From: Bacteroidales bacterium
GTDB taxonomy: Bacteria; Bacteroidota; Bacteroidia; Bacteroidales; UBA12077
Length of the DNA stretch: 52,246 nt
Reading direction: 5' to 3'
NCBI GenBank assembly: GCA_022360575.1
Contig: JAKSCO010000305.1
Span: forward strand, 1 to 52,246
In this document: positions 18,616 to 26,622 of the stretch, one piece after another
How the letters are laid out: each line of letters opens with the position of its first letter
How positions within the stretch are numbered: position 1 is the first letter of the stretch
The notes under the pieces: model-generated
Databases searched by the model: none
What the model saw: the letters and a program-made list of their open reading frames with translations, nothing else
What the model was told of the DNA's origin: nothing
Translations under genes and position numbers: made by a program

Positions 18616-20352
18616 CTATTCAATATCCAAGTTAAATTCCTGCTTTAACAATGCCAGATTTTCATTTTTCGAAAGCAAATGTTTAAATCTATCTTCGGTA
18701 GTATAAAGCTTATTACCTTCTGATTTAGATTCATTCATTGTTAGTTGCAACTTTATATTGGTATTTTGCAATAATCGTTTCAAATTCCCCAAAAGCTCAT
18801 TCCTTATTTCATCCATCATATTTTTCTGAGCTTTATTTTCAACAACAAAACTTACTGTAGTATTTTGTCCTAACTGAGGCTTTTTTGATGTTAGTGTATT
18901 AAATACTCTGGGACGATCACTTGTAGTATCCGAAAATTTTGTCCAAGCAGCAACTAAATCTTCTTGAGTAAAATTATTATTCATTACTACTTCGTTCTCA
19001 TCCGACTTGCTTTCGGCTTTCTTTACATTATGGTTGGATACCTGCGTTTGTGTTAGTTTTTCTTTTATCGAAAAAGAACCAAATTCAGAGGGTTTTCCTA
19101 TTTGAATTGAAGGTTGATGTTTTTTTACTGTATTGTCTCTCGAAACATTACTGCTCGAATCTTTTTTTGTTTCTTTCGGTTTTTCAGCCTTAGGGAATAC
19201 CTCTTTCTCTCTATTTTTAGATTCTACTAAGTCAGGTTTTTTTTTTTCAGTTGTAATATTACACAACTCAATCAATGCTAATTCTACATGTAAGCGTTTG
19301 TTCTTGCTCAATCTATACGAAATATCACATTTGTTCGAGATTTGAAGAGCTTCAAAAATAAAATCAGGGGAACAAATATTAGCTTGTTCTTTGTATCGTT
19401 CGCGAATAACTGCACCAACCTCAAGCAATTGCAAAGTACTGTTATCGCGACTTACCAATAAATTTCGTAAATGCTCGCTTAAACCATTTATAAAATGATG
19501 TGCATCAAAACCTTTATCTATAATTTCATTAAAAATTAATAAGTTGTCAGATATATTATTTTTTAAAAACGAATCAACAATTCTGAAATAATAATCATAA
19601 TCCAGCACATTTAAATTATCTATAACCTTCTGATAAGTAATCTCACTGCCCGAAAAACTTACAACCTGATCAAATATCGATAAAGCATCACGCATAGCTC
19701 CATCTGCCTTTTGGGCAATAATATTTAAGCCTTCTATTTCGTAAGTTATATTTTCATTTTTCGAAATATACTCCAGATATTCAACTGTATCATCAATACG
19801 TATCCTATTAAAATCAAATATCTGACATCGCGATAAAATTGTAGGTATTATTTTATGTTTTTCGGTTGTTGCTAAAATAAAGATAGCATGAGCCGGAGGT
19901 TCTTCTAATGTTTTCAAAAATGCATTAAAAGCTTGAGATGACAACATGTGTACCTCATCAATTATATATATACTATATTTCCCTACCTGAGGTGGTATAC
20001 GAACCTGCTCTATTAAATTCCGAATATCTTCGACCGAATTATTCGATGCTGCATCAAGCTCATGAATATTATACGACCGATTTTCATTAAACGAATTACA
20101 CGATTCGCATGTATTACAAGGTTCTGTATTATCGTCTAAGTTGATACAATTTATTGTTTTTGCAAAAATTCGGGCACATGTTGTTTTTCCTACTCCTCGC
20201 GGACCACAAAATAAATATGCCTGAGCTAAATGATTACTCTTAATAGCATTTTTTAAAGTTGTAGTAATCGAAGCTTGTCCAACAACCGACTTAAATGTCG
20301 AAGGTCTGTACTTTCTTGCTGAAACTATAAAATTATCCATATTTTTTTCCAC
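18616..20352 (-). CDS. dnaX: DNA polymerase III subunit gamma/tau
   Basis: 578 residues. The clamp-loader AAA+ core contains Walker A GPRGVGKTT (50-58), a zinc module with C69, C79, C82 and C85, Walker B IIDEVHML (130-137) and sensor I ATTEKHK. The oligomerisation domain ends near residue 366. From 369 the protein turns into a low-complexity Lys/Ser/Glu linker and then a tau-like C-terminal domain (about 460-578). Codons 369-372 (Glu-Lys-Lys-Lys) contain an unbroken run of 11 A residues on the coding strand. A one-base slip either way gives a stop within four codons, producing a gamma-like 373-374-residue form (see findings). DnaX loads the beta clamp and couples the polymerases at the fork. 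Confidence 0.95.
   Translation of the reverse strand: MEKNMDNFIVSARKYRPSTFKSVVGQASITTTLKNAIKSNHLAQAYLFCGPRGVGKTTCARIFAKTINCINLDDNTEPCNTCESCNSFNENRSYNIHELDAASNNSVEDIRNLIEQVRIPPQVGKYSIYIIDEVHMLSSQAFNAFLKTLEEPPAHAIFILATTEKHKIIPTILSRCQIFDFNRIRIDDTVEYLEYISKNENITYEIEGLNIIAQKADGAMRDALSIFDQVVSFSGSEITYQKVIDNLNVLDYDYYFRIVDSFLKNNISDNLLIFNEIIDKGFDAHHFINGLSEHLRNLLVSRDNSTLQLLEVGAVIRERYKEQANICSPDFIFEALQISNKCDISYRLSKNKRLHVELALIELCNITTEKKKPDLVESKNREKEVFPKAEKPKETKKDSSSNVSRDNTVKKHQPSIQIGKPSEFGSFSIKEKLTQTQVSNHNVKKAESKSDENEVVMNNNFTQEDLVAAWTKFSDTTSDRPRVFNTLTSKKPQLGQNTTVSFVVENKAQKNMMDEIRNELLGNLKRLLQNTNIKLQLTMNESKSEGNKLYTTEDRFKHLLSKNENLALLKQEFNLDIE
19237..19247 (-). promoter_or_regulatory. A11 slippage tract inside dnaX
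   Basis: Eleven consecutive T on the plus strand are A11 in the dnaX coding strand. Gaining one A gives ...Lys-Thr-stop; losing one A gives ...Asn-Leu-Thr-stop. The tract falls right after the clamp-loader core, where the gamma form of other bacteria ends. RNA polymerase slippage on an A9 tract at the same place is established for Thermus dnaX. Confidence 0.65.
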
Positions 20353-20554
20353 TTAAACATACGAAATACAAAGGTAAAATTTTTGATCAATTTACGAGGA
20401 AATTATAAAACCTACTCGCTTATTTTTTATTACAAAAAAATTCTGATCTAAAATCAGAGGCTTTAATTATCCAACTATAATCAATAATAAAACTCAATAT
20501 TAATACAACTCACTACACGAAAGCTCATTTGACCAAAAACTAGATTCGGTTTTA

Positions 20555-20585
20555 TTTGAAAAAAAGAAAAAATATTATAATTTTG
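20555..20585 (+). promoter_or_regulatory. Promoter of the rpsF-rpsR-rplI operon
   Basis: TTTG at 20555-20558, exactly 19 nt, then TAATTTTG at 20578-20585 is a full match to the Bacteroidota sigma-ABfr consensus. The -7 element ends 32 bp before the rpsF start codon. Confidence 0.85.
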
Positions 20586-20617
20586 CGGCTCATTTATTAA
20601 TTAAAATTGAAAAGATC

Positions 20618-20965
20618 ATGATGAATCATTATGAAACCGTTTTCATTTCAACTCCCGTTTTGTCTGAAAATCAGATGAAGGAAACGGTTGACAAATTCTT
20701 AGGAATTTTACAAAAAGCAGGTGCCGAAATCGTGCACAAAGAAGATTGGGGCTTAAAAAAATTAGCTTATCCTATCCAAAAGAAATCAACTGGATTTTAT
20801 TATCTAATTGAATTCAAAGCCACTGGAGATATTATCAACAAACTTGAAACTGAATACAGACGAGACGAAAGAATTATTCGTTTCTTAACTTTCAGAATGG
20901 ATAAATTTGCAGTTGCATATAGCGAGAAGAAAAGAAGTAAGAAAGAAACTAAAAAGGAGGAATAG
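20618..20965 (+). CDS. rpsF: 30S ribosomal protein S6
   Basis: 115 residues with the S6 signatures NHYETVFI at the N-terminus, [17 protein letters not shown] in the middle and [16 protein letters not shown] near the end, followed by a basic tail. Two Met codons stand in tandem (20618 and 20621); the second would also be acceptable. S6 binds S18 and the central domain of 16S rRNA. First gene of the classical rpsF-rpsR-rplI operon; only 3 bp separate it from rpsR. Confidence 0.97.
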   Translation: MMNHYETVFISTPVLSENQMKETVDKFLGILQKAGAEIVHKEDWGLKKLAYPIQKKSTGFYYLIEFKATGDIINKLETEYRRDERIIRFLTFRMDKFAVAYSEKKRSKKETKKEE

Positions 20966-20968
20966 GCC

Positions 20969-21238
20969 ATGGCTCAAAATTCATCAGAAATAAGATATTT
21001 AACACCCCCAACTGTTGAAATCAAAAAGAAAAAATATTGTCGTTTTAAGAAAAACAAAATCAGGTATATTGATTATAAAGATCCTGAATTTTTAAAGAAA
21101 TTTGTAAACGAACAAGGTAAAATTTTACCTCGAAGAATTACAGGTACATCTTTAAAATACCAAAGAAAAGTTGCTAAAGCAATAAAAAGAGCTCGTCATT
21201 TAGCTTTATTGCCATATGTAACTGATATGTTAAAATAA
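20969..21238 (+). CDS. rpsR: 30S ribosomal protein S18
   Basis: 89 residues with the S18 core [19 protein letters not shown] and [22 protein letters not shown]18 forms a heterodimer with S6 on the small-subunit platform. An AAAGGAGG-like ribosome binding site lies at the end of rpsF, unusual for Bacteroidota, where such sites are often absent. Confidence 0.97.
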   Translation: MAQNSSEIRYLTPPTVEIKKKKYCRFKKNKIRYIDYKDPEFLKKFVNEQGKILPRRITGTSLKYQRKVAKAIKRARHLALLPYVTDMLK

Positions 21239-21259
21239 CAATATACGGAGGAAAGAAAA

Positions 21260-21706
21260 ATGGAAGTAATTCTTAAACAAGATATACAAAGCTTAGGTCA
21301 TAAAAATGACATAGTAACTGTTAAGAATGGTTACGGAAGAAACTATTTAATCCCTAAAGGATTGGCAACTTTAGCAACTCCTTCAGCTAAGAAAATGCAT
21401 GCTGAAAATCTAAAACAAAGAGCTCATAAAGAAGAAAAAATCAAAAACGAAGCTCTTGAAATTGCTAAAAAATTAGAAAAAGTAACTATTTCGATAGGAG
21501 CTAAAACTAGTTCAACCGGAAAAATATTTGGTTCTGTTAACACAATCCAAATTGCCGAAGCTCTTAAAGAAAAAGGATACGAAATCGAAAGAAAAAACAT
21601 TTCTATTGCTGACGATTTAGTAAAAGAAGTTGGAAAATATACTGCAACTATTAAACTTCACAAAGAAGTTAAAGTTGATATCGAATTCGAAATTATTGCT
21701 GAATAA
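21260..21706 (+). CDS. rplI: 50S ribosomal protein L9
   Basis: 148 residues. The N-terminal domain has MEVILKQDIQSLGHKNDIV and NGYGRNYLIPKGLA, the textbook L9 signature; a long connecting helix (about 45-75) and a C-terminal rRNA-binding domain follow. Preceded by a GGAGG motif at 21247-21251. Last gene of the operon; a terminator follows 24 bp later. Confidence 0.97.
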   Translation: MEVILKQDIQSLGHKNDIVTVKNGYGRNYLIPKGLATLATPSAKKMHAENLKQRAHKEEKIKNEALEIAKKLEKVTISIGAKTSSTGKIFGSVNTIQIAEALKEKGYEIERKNISIADDLVKEVGKYTATIKLHKEVKVDIEFEIIAE

Positions 21707-21730
21707 TTATAAATTCGTTAAAATTTACAG

Positions 21731-21755
21731 AAGCCATCTTTTTATAGGATGGCTT
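21731..21755 (+). terminator. Terminator of the ribosomal protein operon
   Basis: Stem AAGCCATC (21731-21738) with GATGGCTT (21748-21755), followed by a run of T to 21761. Confidence 0.9.
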
Positions 21756-21766
21756 TTTTTTATATA

Positions 21767-21929
21767 ATACCAAATGAATTTCAAGATGAGGGATTTATAA
21801 AAATGAATAATTTTTGTCTTAGACGCGACGAAAAAGCAAAAGATAGCCGAGTTACCTTGCTAGCTTTTTTGGCAATGGATAAGGCAAAAAGAAGCGTTTT
21901 TATCATTCATTTTGATGTTATTTTGGTAT
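21767..21929. mobile_element. MITE-like element, copy 1
   Basis: A ~163-bp non-coding element with matching ends (ATACCAAA at 21767-21774, TTTGGTAT at 21922-21929) and imperfect inverted-repeat similarity for about 24 bp inward. It is about 94% identical to the copy at 25639-25800. It sits between the rplI terminator and the HD-domain gene. A 60-codon open frame across it is not conserved in copy 2 (one-base indel) and is not considered a gene. Flanks read TAA on both sides, a possible target duplication. Confidence 0.7.
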
Positions 21930-21958
21930 AATTCGTCTCAAATAAATCTACTTCCGAA

Positions 21959-22615
21959 ATGAACAATATCGAACTTAAAATTTCTCAGGCCGAACAAAAA
22001 TATCTTTCTATTCTTTCTAACTATTGTCTAAATATATTTTCGAAAAAACAAATACCTTCTCACAACGAAACTCATCATTATAGAGTTTGGCAATATTGCA
22101 AAGAAATAATACATACAATATCTTCCGAATATCCAATTAGTCAAAATTTAGTCGAATCGTGCCTTATTGCTGCATTATTTCACGACACAGGACTGTCAGT
22201 TAACCTAAACGAAAAGCATGGCAAAGAAAGCCGAATTATATGCGAAAATTTTTTCAATGAAAACAAAGAGATTGTTCCCAATAATTTTGAACAAACTCTA
22301 AATGCGATAGAACTACACGACGATAAAAACTATAAAAACTCACAAATATTACCTAATTCTGTTTTTTCAATCTTATGCAATGCCGACGATTTAGATGCTT
22401 TCGGGAAAATTGGAGTTATACGATATACTGATATTTATTTAATGCGAGGAATAAATCTGAACGACCTACCCAAACTTGTTCTTAAAAACTTAGATATGCG
22501 ATTTGCTAATTTCGAAAAAACGTACAAGCAATTCGATAGCTTAGTTGCCAAACACAAGAAAAGATTCTTTATAACAAAAAAATTCTTTGATGATATGATT
22601 CTTGAATTAAACTAA
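21959..22615 (+). CDS. HD-domain phosphohydrolase
   Basis: A 218-residue protein with an HD superfamily metal site: H in ETHHYRVW, the HD pair in ALFHDTGLS and a later D in NADDLDAFG. Such proteins hydrolyse nucleotides or cyclic-nucleotide/phosphate esters in the cytoplasm; the substrate cannot be inferred here. No signal peptide or membrane segment. The start at 21959 lies just after MITE copy 1, so that insertion may have replaced or moved its promoter. Confidence 0.8.
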   Translation: MNNIELKISQAEQKYLSILSNYCLNIFSKKQIPSHNETHHYRVWQYCKEIIHTISSEYPISQNLVESCLIAALFHDTGLSVNLNEKHGKESRIICENFFNENKEIVPNNFEQTLNAIELHDDKNYKNSQILPNSVFSILCNADDLDAFGKIGVIRYTDIYLMRGINLNDLPKLVLKNLDMRFANFEKTYKQFDSLVAKHKKRFFITKKFFDDMILELN

Positions 22616-22644
22616 AAAAGCAAGCCTTTTGAGCTTGCTTTTTT
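22614..22644. terminator. Terminator after the HD-domain gene
   Basis: A 12-bp perfect stem (AAAAAAGCAAGC, 22614-22625, with 22633-22644) with a 7-nt loop and T run. The 5' arm begins within the stop codon. It also lies directly downstream of tRNA-Ser on the other strand. Confidence 0.9.
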
Positions 22645-22648
22645 TTGG

Positions 22649-22733
22649 CGGAGAAAGAGGGATTCGAACCCCCGGTACCTCGCGGTACAACGGTTTTCAA
22701 GACCGCCGCATTCGACCACTCTGCCATTTCTCC
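22649..22733 (-). tRNA. tRNA-Ser (UGA anticodon)
   Basis: The 85-nt minus-strand sequence folds as a class II tRNA: acceptor GGAGAAA/TTTCTCC with discriminator G, D-arm GCAGAGTGGTCGAATGC, anticodon stem GCGGT/ACCGT-like with loop containing TGA, a long variable arm (TACCGCGAGGTA) and T-arm GGGGGTTCGAATCCC. The long variable arm and G73 are serine identity elements. CCA is not encoded. Confidence 0.95.
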
Positions 22734-23193
22734 GGGGGCAAAAGTAGAATTATTTTTCTTTTACACAAAATTTTTTTCTCGCTGTTAAGTAAAAAAAATC
22801 CATTTTAATCCTTCCTCTATCCTCATCTTATTTTATTACAGAATATTGCGAAATTAAAAAAAAATGAATTTTAATCTATTTTTTCGAAAAAACACCCGAA
22901 AACAAACCTATTCATCGTTTTATTACAAAAAAACAATTCCTTTTTCTCCATTTTCACGAGTCAATAATCTCAATTATTATCTCCAAAGCAAATTATTTTA
23001 TTTTCTGAGTTTAAAAAAACCACTCCGAAGCTCTTCGATGAGATTTCGACAAGACCGAAAGCATTCCGAGTCTCTTCGATGGGATTTCGGAAAAATGCTC
23101 ATAACCCTGAATCAGTATAAAATTACTCTCGTAATTTTATTAAATTTCACATTTATTTCTAAAAAGCAACCAAAATCTAATAAAAATATACAT
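22734..23193. other. Intergenic region with local repeats upstream of the beta-lactamase gene
   Basis: No convincing gene: an open frame from 22864 is continuous with the beta-lactamase frame but its first 110 codons have no protein-like character. It holds an imperfect direct repeat (23022-23048 and 23063-23090, both containing CTCTTCGATG and ATTTCG) partly folded into an inverted repeat, and a perfect 10-bp dyad at 23117-23140. Confidence 0.6.
23117..23140. promoter_or_regulatory. Perfect dyad upstream of the class D beta-lactamase gene
   Basis: ATAAAATTAC (23117-23126), TCTC, GTAATTTTAT (23131-23140): a perfect 10-bp inverted repeat centred about 65 bp before the start codon. It lacks a terminator T-tail. 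It could be an operator or a 5' hairpin. Confidence 0.4.
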
Positions 23194-23985
23194 ATGATAA
23201 AAACACTTTTAACAGCCTCATTCTTTCTACTAGGATTACTAACAACTAATGCCCAATACGAAAATTACACAACGGAATGGAGTCCTATATTCGAACAAAA
23301 AAATACAACCGGAACTATAATACTTTATGATACTTCATCAGGAAAGAGCAAAATTTATAATCTCGAAAGATGCGATAGTGCATATATACCTGCTTCAACA
23401 TTTAAAATCCTTAACTCTTTAATCTCTCTCGAAACGAAAGTAATTAAAAGCATAAACGATACAATTAAATGGAATGGTACTGATTACGGCTGGGACAAAT
23501 GGAATACTGATCAAACAATGAAAACAGCCATGCCTCTATCTTGCATTTGGTTTTATCAAGAACTTGCTCGTAGAATTGGCATTAAGGATATGCAAAAATG
23601 GATTGATTCTGTTGGATATGGAAATACAAAAATGGGCGGTTTAATCGATAATTTTTGGCTCGAAGGCGATATTCGAATTTCAGCAAGAGAACAAGTTCAT
23701 TTTATCGAAAGATTAATAAAAAACGATCTTCCTTTTAGTATCAAGAACCAAGAAACAGTTAAGAAAATCATGATAACAGACTCTACAAAAAATTATGTAC
23801 TCCATTCGAAAACAGGATGGGCAATGCGTATAAAAAAACAAATTGGATGGTTTGTAGGCTATGTCGAAACAAAAAACAACACATGGATTTTTGCACTAAA
23901 TATTGATATAAAAAAGAAAGAAGATTCTAAAAGAAGAAAACAAATAACTTACGAAATCCTAAAAAGAGAAGGTATTATTAACTAA
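23194..23985 (+). CDS. Class D (OXA-like) beta-lactamase
   Basis: Starting at the ATG at 23194, the 263-residue protein has a signal peptide (about 1-20, TTNA/QY) and the full class D motif set: S68-T-F-K71, S116-C-I118 in place of the usual S-x-V, Y142-G-N144, W155 in FWLEG and K206-T-G208. Such periplasmic enzymes open the beta-lactam ring through an acyl-serine; K71 is the residue carboxylated in the family. Ile at the SxV valine is a mild substitution. The spectrum cannot be read from the sequence. No BlaR/BlaI-type regulator lies nearby and no mobile gene flanks it, so it looks like a chromosomal intrinsic gene. The upstream in-frame extension is rejected because the signal peptide fixes the start. 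Confidence 0.9.
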   Translation: MIKTLLTASFFLLGLLTTNAQYENYTTEWSPIFEQKNTTGTIILYDTSSGKSKIYNLERCDSAYIPASTFKILNSLISLETKVIKSINDTIKWNGTDYGWDKWNTDQTMKTAMPLSCIWFYQELARRIGIKDMQKWIDSVGYGNTKMGGLIDNFWLEGDIRISAREQVHFIERLIKNDLPFSIKNQETVKKIMITDSTKNYVLHSKTGWAMRIKKQIGWFVGYVETKNNTWIFALNIDIKKKEDSKRRKQITYEILKREGIIN

Positions 23986-24090
23986 TATTTTTTAAGGCTA
24001 CTGAGCTTGATTGTATGTTCAATAGCTAAACATGTAACCTTATTTTTCATTTCGACATTGAGCATAGCCAAAATCCACAAAATAAAATAT

Positions 24091-24297
24091 AAAAAGAGTC
24101 CATAAGATTAAAAACCTTATGGACTCAACACCCTTCGAATGTTTCCCCTTATTACAAATCTTTCAACATCTTAAATAAATTAACCAATCATCAATCTTTT
24201 ATCAATTTATTTGTCAAACGAAGGATGCTCAACTACAACAGCAAGTTCAATATTTTTACCCCTAATTAATATAATTTATGCTGTTGCAGATTCCGCA
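24091..24297 (-). ncRNA. Candidate structured small RNA (minus strand)
   Basis: The 504-bp gap between two plus-strand genes (23986-24489) has no gene. Within it the minus strand has a promoter-like pair (TTTG at 24331-24328, 22 nt, TAGGTTTA at 24305-24298), then an 8-bp inverted repeat (24236-24243 with 24279-24286), a 6-bp one (24132-24137 with 24219-24224), and an 11-bp perfect hairpin (24096-24106 with 24116-24126) followed on the minus strand by TTTTTATATTTTATTTTG, a good intrinsic terminator. No minus-strand gene exists for that terminator to serve, so a ~200-nt RNA is the simplest reading. The promoter is one base and two spacer bases off consensus. The rest of the gap (23986-24090 and 24332-24489) shows nothing. 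Confidence 0.4.
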
Positions 24298-24489
24298 TAA
24301 ACCTATTAAATTATGAAAAAGTATTTACAAACACTTTTCGATGATTATAAACAATTTAGACATTTTAAATGTTCACGAAATATTAAAAAAATATTTATCT
24401 ATATTATTTTTTATAATTTGATACCGAAGTTTATTTACTAAAAACAATATTTTCAGAGCTTAAAAGCAATTTAAAATATATTTGTAATT

Positions 24490-25581
24490 ATGGATTTAGC
24501 ACAAATAAAAACCCCAACTTTAATTATTGATCCCATAAAATGTTATGATAACATACACTTTATGGTAAAAAAGGCTCAGAAACACAATTTAATTTTCCGG
24601 CCTCACTTTAAAACTCATCAATCGCAAACTGTTGGTTTGTGGTTTAAGAAACAGGGTGTCGAACAAATAACTGTATCGTCGGTACAAATGGCAAAATATT
24701 TTTCGGGTATTTATAAGGATATTACAATTGCTTTTCCAGTTAATGTAAGAGAGATTTACGATATCAATACACTTGCACAAAATACACAATTGAATATCGT
24801 AATCGAAAATCTAGAATCGATACACTTTTTAGATAAAAGCCTAAAGCATAATACATCATATTACATCAAAATTGATACAGGATATAACAGAACAGGTGTA
24901 AATTCCGAGTCGCTTGATATTATAAATGATATTTTAGATGAGGCTGGGAAGAATATGAATTTGCAATTTAAGGGATTTCTGTGTCATGCTGGTAACACAT
25001 ATGCAACCAAAGATATCGACGAAATTCATACGATTCATAATAAAAATCTAAAAAGCTTGTCGGCATTGCGAAATAATTACCAAAACAAATATCCAAACTT
25101 AATTATTTCGATTGGCGATACTCCTTCGTGTAGTTTATCTGACAACTTTGAAGGAATCGATGAAATTCGTCCGGGCAATTTTATCTTTTACGATTTATGG
25201 CAACATCATTTAGGTGCATGTTCGTTTAATAATATTGCTGTAGCTATGGCTTGTCCGGTTGTTGCCAAGCATAGCAACCGACACGAACTTATTGTATATG
25301 GAGGAGCAATACATTTTTCGAAAGAATATATTGAGCTTAAAAATCAAAAGATATTTGGACAGGTAGTAAAACTAACTCAAGATGGCTGGGTACAACAAAA
25401 CACAAAAAATTATTTAACCAAATTGTCGCAAGAGCATGGTACAATAAAAGCCGATAGTAAACTTTTTAGAGAAATACAGGTAGGCGATTTAATCGGAATT
25501 ATACCTATACATTCGTGTTTAACTGCAAACTTATCTGATAGATATATTGATACACAAAACCAAACGATTGAACATCTATAA
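24490..25581 (+). CDS. PLP-dependent D-threonine aldolase / D-serine dehydratase-like enzyme
   Basis: 363 residues in two domains: an alanine-racemase-type TIM barrel (about 8-240) with the PLP lysine in RPHFKTHQ (K42), and a C-terminal D-serine-dehydratase-like domain (about 250-355) with the metal-ligand pattern EHG and H-x-C in IPIHSCLTANL. This combination defines the D-threonine aldolase/DSD1 family, which cleaves D-beta-hydroxy amino acids or deaminates D-serine in the cytoplasm. The sequence alone does not tell which. It fits a window rich in amino-acid breakdown genes. It appears to be a single-gene unit. Confidence 0.85.
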   Translation: MDLAQIKTPTLIIDPIKCYDNIHFMVKKAQKHNLIFRPHFKTHQSQTVGLWFKKQGVEQITVSSVQMAKYFSGIYKDITIAFPVNVREIYDINTLAQNTQLNIVIENLESIHFLDKSLKHNTSYYIKIDTGYNRTGVNSESLDIINDILDEAGKNMNLQFKGFLCHAGNTYATKDIDEIHTIHNKNLKSLSALRNNYQNKYPNLIISIGDTPSCSLSDNFEGIDEIRPGNFIFYDLWQHHLGACSFNNIAVAMACPVVAKHSNRHELIVYGGAIHFSKEYIELKNQKIFGQVVKLTQDGWVQQNTKNYLTKLSQEHGTIKADSKLFREIQVGDLIGIIPIHSCLTANLSDRYIDTQNQTIEHL

Positions 25582-25638
25582 GCACAAGTATTTCTTAATT
25601 TATATACTCCGAACTTTAGTGAATCAAACCTGAATGTT

Positions 25639-25800
25639 ATACCAAATGGATTTCAAGATGAGGGATTTATAAAAATGAATAATTTTTGTCTTAAACGCGA
25701 CGAAAAAGCAAAAGATAGCCTAGTTACCTTGCAGCTTTTTTGGCAATGGATAAAGCAAAAAGAAACGTTTTTATCACTCATTTTGATGTTCTTTTGGTAT
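25639..25800. mobile_element. MITE-like element, copy 2
   Basis: Second copy of the ~162-bp element at 21767-21929, with ends ATACCAAA and TTTGGTAT and about nine differences including one indel. It lies between the aldolase gene and the FKBP gene and is flanked by TA-rich sequence. Directly beyond it an extra ATACCAAAAG (25802-25811) pairs with its right end as a 10-bp palindrome. Confidence 0.7.
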
Positions 25801-25807
25801 AATACCA

Positions 25808-25841
25808 AAAGAGGCTGTCTCAAAAACGAAACAACCCCTTT
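25808..25841 (-). terminator. Terminator after the FKBP gene
   Basis: An 11-bp stem with two G-U pairs (25808-25818 with 25831-25841), 20 bp after the minus-strand stop codon, followed on that strand by TTTTGGTATT. Confidence 0.6.
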
Positions 25842-25861
25842 AAATTATTTATAATACGAAT

Positions 25862-26560
25862 TTATTCTATAGCTAATAATTCTACCTCAAAAATCAATAC
25901 CGAGTTCGGAGGTATTGATCCTCCTGCTCCTTGCTCGCCATATGCCAAGTCCGAAGGAATGAATACTTCCCACTTAGCTCCAACTTTCATTAATTGCAAA
26001 GCTTCTTGCCAACCTTTAATAACTCTGTTAACACCAAAACTTATAGGCTCGCCTCTCTCGTACGAACTATCAAAAACTTTTCCACTTAGCAAACGCCCCG
26101 AATAGTGAACTTTTACCTTATCGCTTGCCAAAGGCTTGTTTCCTGTTCCTGCTTTTATAACCTTATATTGCAAACCACTTTCAAGTTTTACCACTCCCTC
26201 TTTGCTTTTATTCTCTTCTAAAAAAGCATTTCCTTTCTTTATATTTTCTTCTTTTTGGCGCTCTTTAAGTGCTTTAAAATACTTCTCGATAAACTTATTC
26301 GCTTCTTTATTTGTAAATGCTGGCTTACTTGGCTTTTTCTTATCATCTAAAACCAACTCAAAAGCCTTAATAAACATATCGATATTAAAATCAGGAACCT
26401 CTTGTTTCTTTAGAGTCTCACCCATACTAATTCCGATAGCATAGCTAATCGAATCGGCTTCGGTTTTTAGCTTGTTTTTCTTAAACAACTGAGCATTGGC
26501 ACTGTCAAATATAAAAACACACAATGCTAGTGTAACAATTAAAGGAATTACGTTCTTCAT
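25862..26560 (-). CDS. FKBP-type peptidyl-prolyl cis-trans isomerase (Mip/FkpA-like)
   Basis: 232 residues with a signal peptide (about 1-23, ANAQ), an N-terminal helical dimerisation domain (ADSISYAIGISMGETLKKQE, about 36-120) and a C-terminal FKBP domain (about 140-232) with VKVHYSGRLLSGKVFDSSYERGEPISF, VIKGWQEALQLMKVG and LAYGEQGAGGSIPPNSVLIFEVELL. It catalyses proline isomerisation for exported proteins and can act as a folding chaperone in the periplasm or on the surface. Its length and arrangement are typical of Mip/FkpA. Confidence 0.93.
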   Translation of the reverse strand: MKNVIPLIVTLALCVFIFDSANAQLFKKNKLKTEADSISYAIGISMGETLKKQEVPDFNIDMFIKAFELVLDDKKKPSKPAFTNKEANKFIEKYFKALKERQKEENIKKGNAFLEENKSKEGVVKLESGLQYKVIKAGTGNKPLASDKVKVHYSGRLLSGKVFDSSYERGEPISFGVNRVIKGWQEALQLMKVGAKWEVFIPSDLAYGEQGAGGSIPPNSVLIFEVELLAIE

Positions 26561-26622
26561 CTGGTCGAATTTTTGATTTTATTATTAATTATTTAGATTT
26601 ATCTTAATCAAGATATAGAGTG

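Noticed and set aside
21749..21931. 60-codon ORF across MITE copy 1
   Set aside because: It spans a terminator tail and the element; the frame is broken by an indel in copy 2.
22864..23193. N-terminal extension of the class D beta-lactamase
   Set aside because: The 110 extra codons run through repeats and a dyad, lack protein-like composition, and precede a normal signal peptide that begins at 23194.
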